This document shows, in pieces, positions 1-6,205 of a DNA stretch of 10,366 nucleotides. Source of the stretch: Sulfurovum sp. bin170 (GTDB taxonomy: Bacteria > Campylobacterota > Campylobacteria > Campylobacterales > Sulfurovaceae); contig NZ_JAACKB010000204.1 in the NCBI RefSeq assembly GCF_010892395.1, positions 1-10,366 of the forward strand. Reading direction: 5' to 3'. Each line of letters opens with the position of its first letter. Position 1 is the first letter of the stretch. Position numbers and translations under genes: made by a program. Under the pieces are notes generated by a model. The model did no database searches. It was given only the letters and a program-made list of their open reading frames with translations, and had not been told where the DNA came from.

Positions 1-333
1 AAAATCAATATTACTATTATCTAAAGTAGAGAAGATAGCTACTCGTTCAATATCGTATGTAGCACTATTGTATCTATCATCTCTGGGGTATTCTGTTTTA
101 GTAGGAAAATAGTGGTGTAGTATTTTTAGATGCTTAACCTGCTCATTGGCATAAGTAGAGAGTTTGGTTCTCTCATTTGAGAACATTAAATCCTCCTGAC
201 TCTTATAGTAAAAAGAGGAGAGTAGAGAGACCAACACTATAACTAAAAAGATATAGAGAGTTAAAAATCTATATAGTGACAGCTTCTCATTGCGACGAAG
301 TAAACTTATATCCCTGTTTTTTGATACTGACAA
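1..333 (-). CDS. Sensor histidine kinase, N-terminal part (cut by window edge)
   Basis: This is an open frame running off the left edge, directly downstream of the response regulator gene. It is read as the sensor partner of that regulator, sitting in the inner membrane. About 111 codons are visible. They give a short basic cytoplasmic start (LLRRNEKLSLYRF), one hydrophobic membrane segment at about residues 20-43, and then a polar stretch that looks like the start of an extracytoplasmic sensor region. The dimerisation/phosphoacceptor and ATPase domains would lie outside the window, so the kinase call rests on gene order and this N-terminal layout. No ATG lies in frame near the membrane segment. 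The chosen start is a TTG at 333-331, preceded by AAGGA at a spacing of 5. That start places the first 47 bases inside the regulator gene, an overlap typical of coupled two-component operons. The gene call is fairly sure; the exact start is less so. Confidence 0.72.
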   Translation of the reverse strand, partial: MSVSKNRDISLLRRNEKLSLYRFLTLYIFLVIVLVSLLSSFYYKSQEDLMFSNERTKLSTYANEQVKHLKILHHYFPTKTEYPRDDRYNSATYDIERVAIFSTLDNSNIDF

Positions 334-964
334 TTCTATCCTTACCTATAATCTTTCTGATATTTTTGATATATGTTCGTAAAGCTGTATCACTTGGGTC
401 TTCATCAAAATCCCACAACTCTTTGTAGATTCTATCGTGTGATATAACCTCATCTTGATGTTTCATAAAAAGTTTAAATAGAGCAGACTCTTTATTTCCA
501 AGTGTTTCAGGCTTACCATTAACAATAAGTTCATTTGATTTTGTATTGTACTCAATATTTTCACCTAGTATGATAAACTCTGACTTCTCATGAAAGAAAC
601 CTCTTCTTAGCAGTGTCTCTACACGGATAAGTAGCTCTTTGAGGACAAAAGGTTTTCGTATATAGTCATCACAACCACTCTTGAAACCTCTCTCTAAATC
701 ATCTACACCATCCAATGAGGTGATAAAAATAGAGGGAGCCACCACACCACTCTCTCTAGCCTCTTTTAGTACCGTAAATCCATCAACACCAGGAGTATTG
801 ACATCCAAAAGAAGTAGGTCATACTTACTCTCATATAATCTATCTTGTGCTTCATATCCATCATAAGTACAATCAACTAAATACCCCTCATCTTCTAAAA
901 AGTCAGCTATAGTATCATTCAGATTAGCATCATCTTCAAGTAACAATATCTTTGCTTTAGACAT
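287..964 (-). CDS. Two-component response regulator, OmpR/PhoB family
   Basis: A DNA-binding transcription regulator switched on by phosphorylation from its partner kinase. Counting from a GTG at 967, the N-terminal receiver domain (about residues 4-120) has the acidic pair D12/D13 after ILLLE, the phosphoacceptor D55 in LLLLDVNTPG, the switch residue T83 and the conserved lysine K105 in RKPF. A winged-helix effector domain follows (about 130-226), with the recognition region around TALRTYIKNIRKIIG and the wing ending QGYKF. About 226 residues is normal for the family. ATG at 964 is preferred over the GTG at 967, because AGGAG at 971-975 lies 6 bases from the ATG and only 3 from the GTG. The kinase gene follows with overlap, so the two are probably co-transcribed. 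The target regulon cannot be read from the sequence. Confidence 0.95.
   Translation of the reverse strand: MSKAKILLLEDDANLNDTIADFLEDEGYLVDCTYDGYEAQDRLYESKYDLLLLDVNTPGVDGFTVLKEARESGVVAPSIFITSLDGVDDLERGFKSGCDDYIRKPFVLKELLIRVETLLRRGFFHEKSEFIILGENIEYNTKSNELIVNGKPETLGNKESALFKLFMKHQDEVISHDRIYKELWDFDEDPSDTALRTYIKNIRKIIGKDRIVSIKKQGYKFTSSQ
339..343 (-). promoter_or_regulatory. Shine-Dalgarno sequence for the histidine kinase TTG start
   Basis: AAGGA on the minus strand, followed by TAGAA and then TTG (333-331). It lies inside the response regulator coding sequence. It is the only good ribosome binding site in frame with the membrane segment, so it decides the proposed start. It could be coincidental, because these bases also encode regulator residues. 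Confidence 0.5.
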
Positions 965-970
965 CACAAA

Positions 971-975
971 CTCCT
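971..975 (-). promoter_or_regulatory. Shine-Dalgarno sequence of the response regulator
   Basis: AGGAG on the minus strand, with spacer TTTGTG before ATG (964-962). The spacing favours that ATG over the adjacent upstream GTG. Confidence 0.75.
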
Positions 976-1020
976 AAATTAAATTAGATTCATATTATGC
1001 AACAGTATATCATTATTTGG

Positions 1021-1026
1021 ATTATA
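1021..1026 (-). promoter_or_regulatory. Candidate -10 box for the two-component operon
   Basis: TATAAT on the minus strand, which would start an mRNA near 1014 with a leader of about 50 bases. A second candidate is CATAAT at 994-999, giving a shorter leader. Neither has a recognisable -35. That is expected for campylobacterotan sigma-70 promoters, but it leaves the choice open. Confidence 0.45.
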
Positions 1027-1057
1027 TAAAATCATAATTTGGTAAAATCATCTCAAA

Positions 1058-1492
1058 TTATACAAATTGCTTTGCCCAATTTACCAATCCATCTGCACTC
1101 ATAGCACCAGAGAGTCGCTCCATCTCTTGTGTACCTTTAAATGCTATTAGAGTAGGAATGCTCTGTATGCCATAAGCCGCACCCAAATCTTGATGCTCCT
1201 CTGTGTTGACTTTCAAAAACTGTGCTTGTAGTGGAATCTCCAATGCCGCCTCTTCATAAGCTGGTGCCATCTGACGACAAGGACCACACCAAGGAGCCCA
1301 AAAATCAACGATAACAGGTATATCACTATTGACCAACACATGCAAGAGATCCTCTTTATCAACCTCAATAGGTCGAGAATCCAAGAGAGACTCTCTGCAA
1401 TGACCACAGTTTGCCTTTGCATAACTCTCTTTTTTGGGTATCTTATTTACCTTTGCACAGTGTGGACAGACTACTTTTACTTTTTCACTCAT
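1058..1492 (-). CDS. trxC: Thioredoxin 2 (zinc-binding type)
   Basis: A cytoplasmic dithiol-disulfide reductase that reduces protein disulfides and is normally recycled by thioredoxin reductase. The N-terminus carries two CxxC pairs, C9/C12 (CPHC) and C29/C32 (CGHC). This is the zinc ribbon that separates thioredoxin 2 from thioredoxin 1. The thioredoxin fold follows from about residue 42, with the active site WCGPC at 68-72 (C69, C72), the buried D63 in VDFWAPW and the cis-proline P113 in SIPTL. The length of 144 residues matches TrxC. There is no signal peptide. The start is supported by an AAGGAA ribosome site about 6 bases upstream. The gene has its own -10 box (1516-1521) in a divergent intergenic region, so it is probably transcribed alone, with possible read-through into the two-component genes 91 bases downstream. 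Confidence 0.95.
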   Translation of the reverse strand: MSEKVKVVCPHCAKVNKIPKKESYAKANCGHCRESLLDSRPIEVDKEDLLHVLVNSDIPVIVDFWAPWCGPCRQMAPAYEEAALEIPLQAQFLKVNTEEHQDLGAAYGIQSIPTLIAFKGTQEMERLSGAMSADGLVNWAKQFV

Positions 1493-1515
1493 ATCTATTT
1501 CCTTTTTTGCTTAGT

Positions 1516-1521
1516 ATTATA
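1516..1521 (-). promoter_or_regulatory. -10 box of trxC
   Basis: TATAAT on the minus strand, predicting a transcription start near 1509 and a leader of about 17 bases that carries the AAGGAA ribosome site. It lies in the 98-base divergent gap shared with the DUF2459 gene. No clear -35 is seen. Confidence 0.6.
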
Positions 1522-1552
1522 GCTCATCAATATTAACAAATCATCAATAGGG

Positions 1553-1558
1553 TATAAT
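1553..1558 (+). promoter_or_regulatory. -10 box of the DUF2459 gene
   Basis: TATAAT on the plus strand. The predicted start near 1565 gives a leader of about 26 bases with a weak AAAGAG ribosome site before the ATG at 1591. It is 31 bases from the opposing trxC -10 box, so the two promoters are close enough to influence each other. Confidence 0.6.
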
Positions 1559-1590
1559 AGTTTAATAAATTTATCAAAAGTAAAGAGTCT

Positions 1591-2238
1591 ATGAAAATAT
1601 TGAAATATCTAATTTATACATTACTATCATTCATCTTCATAATGATTTTATATATTGTATTATCATATATATTAGCTCTTTTCCCACTCAATAGCAACAT
1701 ACCTTTAGATAAAAAAACTGAGACTATCCATATACTTTATAATGATATGCATAGCGATATTGTTATAAATATCGAAGAGTCAAAATATAACTGGCAAAAG
1801 CTTCTTCCTATATTGCTAAAAAGCGAAAAAAGAGGTTATCTAGCATTTGGTTGGGGAGATAGTGAGACCTATCTCAATACTCCTTCGTGGAGTGACCTAA
1901 AGACAACTACTGCACTAAAAGCACTATTTATCAACACCCCATCGCTAATGCATGTCACATACTATAGAAGAGTAGATAGATTTTTATATCTGAAACCGAT
2001 AAAAGTTTCTATTGCTCAAAAAGATAAGATAGAGAGAAAAATTTTAGAAAGTTTTGGAGATAAGATAGTTTTTAAAAAGAGAGGGGATGAATATAACCAT
2101 ATCTTTTATAACTCTCCATACAGATATAATCTAATCAAGACCTGCAACACATGGACTGGTGATATTTTGAGAGAGTCCAATGTGACCATGAGTTATTGGA
2201 CTCCATTTAGTTTTAATGTTATTGATACTCTACCATAA
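1591..2238 (+). CDS. DUF2459 (TIGR02117) family membrane-anchored protein
   Basis: The function is not established. The pattern matches the DUF2459/TIGR02117 family, which was first noted near urease genes in some bacteria; no urease gene is visible here. A hydrophobic segment at about residues 5-31 should anchor the protein in the inner membrane, with the rest outside. Family-like motifs are the early NDMHSDIVI (H54), the block AFGWGDSETYLNTPSW (about 85-100), ALKALF, a second histidine H121 and the late CNTWTGDIL (C185). The well-kept His and Cys suggest a possible Cys-His catalytic pair; this is an inference from residue conservation and not a known activity. The length of 215 residues is usual. 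The last 20 bases overlap the 3' end of the hydrolase gene on the other strand. The start follows a weak AAAGAG ribosome site. Confidence 0.85.
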   Translation: MKILKYLIYTLLSFIFIMILYIVLSYILALFPLNSNIPLDKKTETIHILYNDMHSDIVINIEESKYNWQKLLPILLKSEKRGYLAFGWGDSETYLNTPSWSDLKTTTALKALFINTPSLMHVTYYRRVDRFLYLKPIKVSIAQKDKIERKILESFGDKIVFKKRGDEYNHIFYNSPYRYNLIKTCNTWTGDILRESNVTMSYWTPFSFNVIDTLP

Positions 2239-3136
2239 ATCTATTAATCTCCTCCACAACTCTCTGTGGAACCTCCTCCTGAGGCATATGCCCAACCTTT
2301 TTAAAAATTTTCAAATGGCTATTTGGCAAATCTTGGTGAAGTCTCTTTCCAAATTTATAGGGGATAGATACATCTTTCTTGCCCCAAAGTATTAGCGTAG
2401 GAAGTTTTATATCTTTGTAACCTTTTTCCATCTCTCTAATATCATCAGGGATAATATTATTAACAGTTTGGAGATAAGCATATTTTGCTAAAGGCATAGA
2501 TAGCATCTTAGCCGAGTGATTTACACTAGATAGAGGGATAAGCTTATCATCATTAAAGGCATAATTGTACGCCTCTTTGGCAATATTTTTATCACCCATA
2601 AGATGAATACCCAAAAATCCTATAATAGGATAGGTCAAAACTCTCATCATGGATGGTAGTTTCTGTTCATATGACATACTATTGATAAGAACCAATCTAT
2701 CTAGTCTATTTTTTATAATCCCCTGCTCTTGCATTAGTGCCAAGACAAGCGATATACCACCACCAAACGAACGACCCACTATGGTTATATTTTTGAGCTT
2801 CTGATTCTCTATAAACTCACCCACTATTCGTGCTTGGTCATATACAGAATAGTCATCATCTTCTGGCTTTGGAGACTCACCAAAACCTTTTAGGTCAAGC
2901 GTAACGAGATGGTACTTTTTTGATAAATCATCAACCAAAAAACGCCAAGTGTATCGACTCTCTCCAAAACCATGTAGAAAAAGTAGCGTCTGGTTATGCT
3001 CTTTTCCATACTCATCAAAAGCCAACTCGATATGTGTTAGATTGCTATCTACCACTCTCTTTTCCCAAGTTATTGGTCTCTTCACGGCACACCCTACAAA
3101 TAATAGCGATAGACTAATTAGTAATATTCTTAACAT
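2219..3136 (-). CDS. Alpha/beta hydrolase, probable lipoprotein
   Basis: A serine hydrolase of the alpha/beta fold; the substrate is unknown. A short hydrophobic leader ends in FVGC at residues 13-16. It resembles a lipoprotein signal, although Phe at -3 is not ideal, so outer- or inner-membrane attachment through C16 is an inference. The fold markers are all present: the oxyanion loop LFLHGFGES (about 52-60), DLKGFGES (81-88), the nucleophile elbow GRSFGGG with S123, D255 in WGKKDVSIP and H283 in VGHMPQEE, a complete Ser-Asp-His triad. The 305 residues fit the family. The nearest promoter is TATAAT 5 bases before the ATG, with no Shine-Dalgarno sequence, so the mRNA is probably leaderless. 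The gene is divergent from mltG and overlaps the DUF2459 gene tail to tail. It may act on an ester, lactone or similar small molecule. Confidence 0.92.
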   Translation of the reverse strand: MLRILLISLSLLFVGCAVKRPITWEKRVVDSNLTHIELAFDEYGKEHNQTLLFLHGFGESRYTWRFLVDDLSKKYHLVTLDLKGFGESPKPEDDDYSVYDQARIVGEFIENQKLKNITIVGRSFGGGISLVLALMQEQGIIKNRLDRLVLINSMSYEQKLPSMMRVLTYPIIGFLGIHLMGDKNIAKEAYNYAFNDDKLIPLSSVNHSAKMLSMPLAKYAYLQTVNNIIPDDIREMEKGYKDIKLPTLILWGKKDVSIPYKFGKRLHQDLPNSHLKIFKKVGHMPQEEVPQRVVEEINRFMVEYQ

Positions 3137-3141
3137 AAAAT

Positions 3142-3147
3142 ATTATA
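3142..3147 (-). promoter_or_regulatory. Extended -10 promoter of the hydrolase gene
   Basis: TGGTATAAT on the minus strand, a TGn-extended -10. Only 5 bases (ATTTT) separate the hexamer from the ATG at 3136, so transcription should begin at or beside the start codon. Confidence 0.65.
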
Positions 3148-3172
3148 CCATAATCTTTTATCAATTGTTAGA

Positions 3173-3178
3173 TATAAT
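3173..3178 (+). promoter_or_regulatory. -10 box of mltG
   Basis: TATAAT on the plus strand, 6 bases (ATGTAG) before the ATG at 3185. No Shine-Dalgarno sequence fits between, so a leaderless message is predicted. It faces the hydrolase promoter across 25 bases. Confidence 0.6.
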
Positions 3179-3184
3179 ATGTAG

Positions 3185-4147
3185 ATGAAAATACCAAAGC
3201 TACTATTTAGGTTGTGTACAACCGTAGAAAATCTTTTCACCACTGCCCTAGTCTCTATGGCTTTTTATATTACTACTCCTATAGGAATTACCACCGATAC
3301 ACTCAAACTGCCCAAAGGTTCAATCACCAATACAATAAACCATCTACAAAACAGCGGAGTAAAACTCTCAAAAATAGATATTTATCTCCTAGCAACTCTT
3401 GGTCAGCCCAAACATGGTGAGCTAGATATCGGAATAGGGATTATAAATCGTATAGATTTTTTAGATAAACTCACTACAGCCTCTGAAGCGATTCAGATTA
3501 TTACCCTAATCCCTGGAGAGACCAGACCGATTTTCCTAGAAGATATTGCAAAAAGATATAAACTTGACTATAAGAGATTAGATAGTTACTATAATCAATT
3601 TAGTAACTATAAAGAGGCTGGAATTATCCCAGATACCTACCATGTTCCAAAGGGGATAAAAGAGGAGAAGATTATCTCTTTTTTAGTAGAACTATCTGAG
3701 AAAAAATATGAGAAACTAGCTAAAAAGCATCTCAAAAGATATGATAAAAAAGAGTGGCTAAAGTATCTAACTATAGCTTCAATCGTCCAAAAAGAGTCAG
3801 CAAACAGTGAAGAGATGCCCATAGTCGCCTCTGTTGTCTACAACCGACTTAAAATAGATATGGCTCTACAGATGGATGGTACACTAAACTATGGAAAGTA
3901 CTCTCATACCAAAGTAACTCCAAAAAGAATCAAAACCGACAAGAGTGGATTTAATACCTATGCAAACAAGGGGCTTCCACCCTACCCTGTCTGCTCGGTA
4001 TCGATAGATGCTATAGAGGCTGCTATAAAACCTGCTACAACGAAATATCTATACTTTATGAGAAATGAAGATGGAGTTCATGATTTTACCGACTCATATA
4101 AAGAACATCTTAATAATATAAATAGGGTGAAGAGAGCTAGGAATTAA
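3185..4147 (+). CDS. mltG: Endolytic murein transglycosylase MltG (YceG-like)
   Basis: A membrane-anchored lytic transglycosylase that cuts nascent peptidoglycan strands and is thought to set glycan chain length. An N-terminal hydrophobic stretch at about residues 14-35 anchors it, with the catalytic part in the periplasm. A LysM-like region follows up to about 105. The YceG domain shows ITLIPGETRP (106-115), IIPDTYHVPKG (147-157), the catalytic glutamate E204 in IASIVQKES, VASVVYNRL (214-222), LQMDGTLNY (228-236) and NTYANKGLPPYP (257-268), then YLYF and the late DGVHDFTDSYKEH. The conserved position usually read NPG after GLPP is SVS here. The 320 residues are normal. The mRNA is probably leaderless (see the -10 box). 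Its stop codon directly abuts the stop of the convergent Rpn-family gene. Confidence 0.95.
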   Translation: MKIPKLLFRLCTTVENLFTTALVSMAFYITTPIGITTDTLKLPKGSITNTINHLQNSGVKLSKIDIYLLATLGQPKHGELDIGIGIINRIDFLDKLTTASEAIQIITLIPGETRPIFLEDIAKRYKLDYKRLDSYYNQFSNYKEAGIIPDTYHVPKGIKEEKIISFLVELSEKKYEKLAKKHLKRYDKKEWLKYLTIASIVQKESANSEEMPIVASVVYNRLKIDMALQMDGTLNYGKYSHTKVTPKRIKTDKSGFNTYANKGLPPYPVCSVSIDAIEAAIKPATTKYLYFMRNEDGVHDFTDSYKEHLNNINRVKRARN

Positions 4148-5029
4148 TTATTCCAACTCTCGAATCTCATCTATACTCAAACTCGTACTCTTCACAATAG
4201 TTTCAATATCCACTTTTGCTAAGAGCAGATTTTTAGCTATCTCTATAGCTTTCTCTTCTTTCCCCTCTTCTTTCCCCTTTCTCAAACCCTCTTTCTCTGC
4301 CTCCTCTTTAGCATAACTCATCGCATTAAAATAATCCAACTTCGCTTTCAGATCACTCTGATAAGCAAACTGTTTGTCTTTGCTAAGTGCCAAAAATTCG
4401 GCAACATCAAAAGCCTTTTTTATCACTTTGTCTTGTTTTAGCTTTTCAGGAATCTCTTGGATTTTAGATAGATTGTTGAGATACCACATCCAATACTCTA
4501 AATGGCTAGATAACTCTTTCTCCTCTTTTGTAAACTTTGGCATCTCTATATAGTAGTAGGTCAATTTATCATAAAAGACCTCATTGCTTTTGGTATTCAT
4601 AAGCTGAACTTTTGTCAAATAATCATCACTATTGTTATCATCCATCTTAAACTCAAGAATCCCTACAAAATAGACTTTTTCTAGTCTATAGTCCCAATCA
4701 CCCTTTTTTGACTGCTCTTGGATGGGAAAACTTGTATAGTATATACTTCTATCTATAAAATATTTCTGCTTACTTCGTTGAAGTTCAACTATAAAATTAT
4801 TACCTCTCTCATCAGTACAATAAACATCAAAAACAGCTCTTCTATCTATGATATTTAGTCCCAATTTTTCAAGATTTCGGTAGGTTATATCTACTATCTT
4901 ATCCTCTATATCTAGCAGATCATTGAGAAAACTTATCAACAATCCTTTATTCTCAACATTTCCAAATATATGTTTGAATCCAAAGTCTGTAAAGGGGTCT
5001 ATATATTTATTTTTTATCATCATGCACAT
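4148..5029 (-). CDS. Rpn-family PD-(D/E)XK nuclease / transposase-like protein
   Basis: Belongs to the Rpn (recombination-promoting nuclease, PDDEXK_2/TIGR01784) family. Members studied in E. coli are DNA endonucleases that raise RecA-independent recombination; the older 'transposase' label is misleading. The family-type start is KYIDPFTDFGFKHIFG (8-23). The nuclease core has D68 in RRAVFDVYC and E82 with Q84 in FIVELQRSK, so the usual ExK is ExQ. A central region contains YFVGILEF and YWMWYLN. The C-terminal tail is highly charged and helical (EGLRKGKEEGKEE, about 252-264), as is usual for the family, and is followed by a short helical end. The length of 293 residues is normal. The ATG at 5029 has AAGGA at a spacing of 6. 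Two further ATGs lie 2-3 codons inside. It has its own promoter and no neighbouring inverted repeats that would mark a transposon. Confidence 0.88.
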   Translation of the reverse strand: MCMMIKNKYIDPFTDFGFKHIFGNVENKGLLISFLNDLLDIEDKIVDITYRNLEKLGLNIIDRRAVFDVYCTDERGNNFIVELQRSKQKYFIDRSIYYTSFPIQEQSKKGDWDYRLEKVYFVGILEFKMDDNNSDDYLTKVQLMNTKSNEVFYDKLTYYYIEMPKFTKEEKELSSHLEYWMWYLNNLSKIQEIPEKLKQDKVIKKAFDVAEFLALSKDKQFAYQSDLKAKLDYFNAMSYAKEEAEKEGLRKGKEEGKEEKAIEIAKNLLLAKVDIETIVKSTSLSIDEIRELE

Positions 5030-5049
5030 TTGAGTTCCTTTTTGAAATA

Positions 5050-5055
5050 ATTATA
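5050..5055 (-). promoter_or_regulatory. Extended -10 promoter of the Rpn-family gene
   Basis: TGTTATAAT on the minus strand (TGn-extended). The predicted start is near 5043, with a leader of about 14 bases that carries AAGGA. It shows the gene is transcribed independently of the upstream DUF234 gene. Confidence 0.6.
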
Positions 5056-5147
5056 ACATTTGATTCTAAAAGTTTGGGATGTGATAGAGAGGTCGTAAGA
5101 GTCTAAATTAGAAACCATAACGAAAAATATAAGTAATAGAAGATAAA

Positions 5148-5990
5148 CTAAAGAAGCTTCCGAAAATCCTCCAACTCAAACAGAATCAGATCCTCATCCT
5201 CACTATTCAAAAGCTCATTAGAAAACCCACTTTTAGAAAAGAGTGCATAAGTATCTGCTTTTAGCCCCGATACCTCTGCTTTCTGTTTAAGCTTTGTAAG
5301 CTCACTTTTACAGACTCGACGATTTTTATATTTACACTCACCTACAACAGTCTCACCTCTAGTTGTTTTTGCCAAGATGTCAAATTCAGAGTTTACATCC
5401 CAGTAGCTTCCCATAGATTTCAGTTTATCATTGTAGTGCTGATTGAGAAGTTCGTTGGAGAGCTGTTCAAAGACCAAAGAGTTTAACCTAGAGAAGTGCT
5501 GTTCAAAGTTTTCAAAAAATCTCTGAGACCTATTCTGGGATAAATCCTTACTATATGGCTCTACAAAACCAAACCAAAAACGGTAAAAAGGTTGTTTGAA
5601 CCTGATTTTTGCCTCTATTTTATAGGAACGAAGTGATTTTTCTAATTTCTGATTAGGATACTTTTTGAGTGGTGCTTCTCTGGACTCTTCAAGCTCTACA
5701 ATACCAAGCTCTATCAATTGATTGACTATACTCATCCCCAAGGTATCACCTACTCGTGCTTTTCTAAAAACATTGGTTAGTCTACCGTCACCTCTAGCAA
5801 TAGAGATGAGAATATAACGATATGGCTCTTCGAGAAGATATGAGGGAGAGATGAGATTTGAGAACTCTAGATATCTCTCAACAAAACTAAAACGAATAAG
5901 CAATTCAAGGTCATCCAAAAAATCTAACTCAATATCACACTCAATCCCACCAAACACAGCAAAAAGTTCCATTGCATGTTCAAGCTCCAT
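5148..5990 (-). CDS. DUF234-type PD-(D/E)XK protein without an ATPase domain; 5' end uncertain
   Basis: Resembles the C-terminal half of the archaeal-type ATPase/DUF234 proteins: a helical and winged-helix part (about residues 5-125) followed by a nuclease-like fold. The nuclease core shows E175 in SLVFEQLSNE, D204 in NSEFDILAK and E218-x-K220 in VVGECKYKN, then YALFSKSGFSNEL near the end, the arrangement expected of PD-(D/E)XK enzymes. No Walker motifs are present, so any ATPase part is absent. The true role is unknown; a nuclease or DNA-binding role is inferred. The ATG at 5990 has no convincing ribosome site. The frame stays open for 16 more codons (to 6038), and their translation (RFKDFFHHYGY) looks like the family's N-terminus, yet it contains no ATG, GTG or TTG. 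The gene may use an unusual start or have lost its 5' end. Confidence 0.75.
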   Translation of the reverse strand: MELEHAMELFAVFGGIECDIELDFLDDLELLIRFSFVERYLEFSNLISPSYLLEEPYRYILISIARGDGRLTNVFRKARVGDTLGMSIVNQLIELGIVELEESREAPLKKYPNQKLEKSLRSYKIEAKIRFKQPFYRFWFGFVEPYSKDLSQNRSQRFFENFEQHFSRLNSLVFEQLSNELLNQHYNDKLKSMGSYWDVNSEFDILAKTTRGETVVGECKYKNRRVCKSELTKLKQKAEVSGLKADTYALFSKSGFSNELLNSEDEDLILFELEDFRKLL

Positions 5991-6038
5991 ATATCCATAG
6001 TGATGAAAAAAATCTTTAAATCTTGTTTTAATAGTTTT
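5991..6038 (-). other. In-frame upstream extension of the DUF234 gene lacking a canonical start
   Basis: Sixteen sense codons between a TAA (6041-6039) and the ATG at 5990. They encode residues that fit the usual N-terminal part of this family, judged from memory of family members. The only near-cognate start is an ATT at 6032-6030, preceded at 9 bases by AAAGG. A neighbouring frame encodes KLLKQ just before, so a one-base deletion near 6024 would also explain the broken start. Confidence 0.45.
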
Positions 6039-6070
6039 TTACCTTTAATATTAGACTTCTTTCAAAACTA

Positions 6071-6121
6071 GGAACCGATGGCTTCAGCCTCGCAATATTC
6101 GGGACTAAAGTCTCCGATTCC
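6071..6121. repeat. 51-base REP-like palindromic element
   Basis: A compact dyad-symmetric element in the gap between the universal stress gene and the DUF234 gene. Its outer arms, 6071-6077 (GGAACCG) and 6115-6121 (CGATTCC), pair fully as minus-strand RNA or DNA with one U-G (T-G) wobble. Inside are two small bulged hairpins: GA-t-GGCT / AGCCTC centred at 6084-6085, and GGGACT / AGTC-t-CC centred at 6107-6108. Both follow the pattern GnCTnnAGnC. AATATT (6094-6099) sits at the centre. By count 27 of 51 bases are G or C, clearly above the surrounding AT-rich gap. It resembles REP-type elements mobilised by RAYT transposases in other bacteria. Only one copy is in the window, so repeat status is an inference. 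Confidence 0.55.
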
Positions 6122-6146
6122 AAAGAGTTTTACAAGATGTCTATTT

Positions 6147-6190
6147 ATATAGTTAGATTGTAATATCTTTTATCTTTAATTTAACTATAT
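6147..6190. repeat. Inverted repeat ATATAGTTA / TAACTATAT
   Basis: Perfect 9-base arms at 6147-6155 and 6182-6190, separated by 26 bases, just downstream of the universal stress gene. A direct repeat TTAACT also occurs at 6181-6186 and 6192-6197, one helical turn apart. It has no U-tract on either side and is very AT-rich. It could be a protein-binding site or chance. Confidence 0.25.
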
Positions 6191-6205
6191 TTTAACTGCT
6201 TTTTT

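Noticed and set aside
1213..1422. Minus-strand frame inside trxC in a different phase
   Set aside because: trxC carries every expected motif; this overlapping frame has none.
2949..3188. Plus-strand frame that runs through the hydrolase start into the mltG start
   Set aside because: Antisense to the hydrolase N-terminus, with no motif. The divergent promoters explain the region.
4148..5029. Insertion sequence, suggested by the older transposase label of the Rpn family
   Set aside because: No terminal inverted repeats or target duplication were seen, and family members act as nucleases rather than typical transposases.
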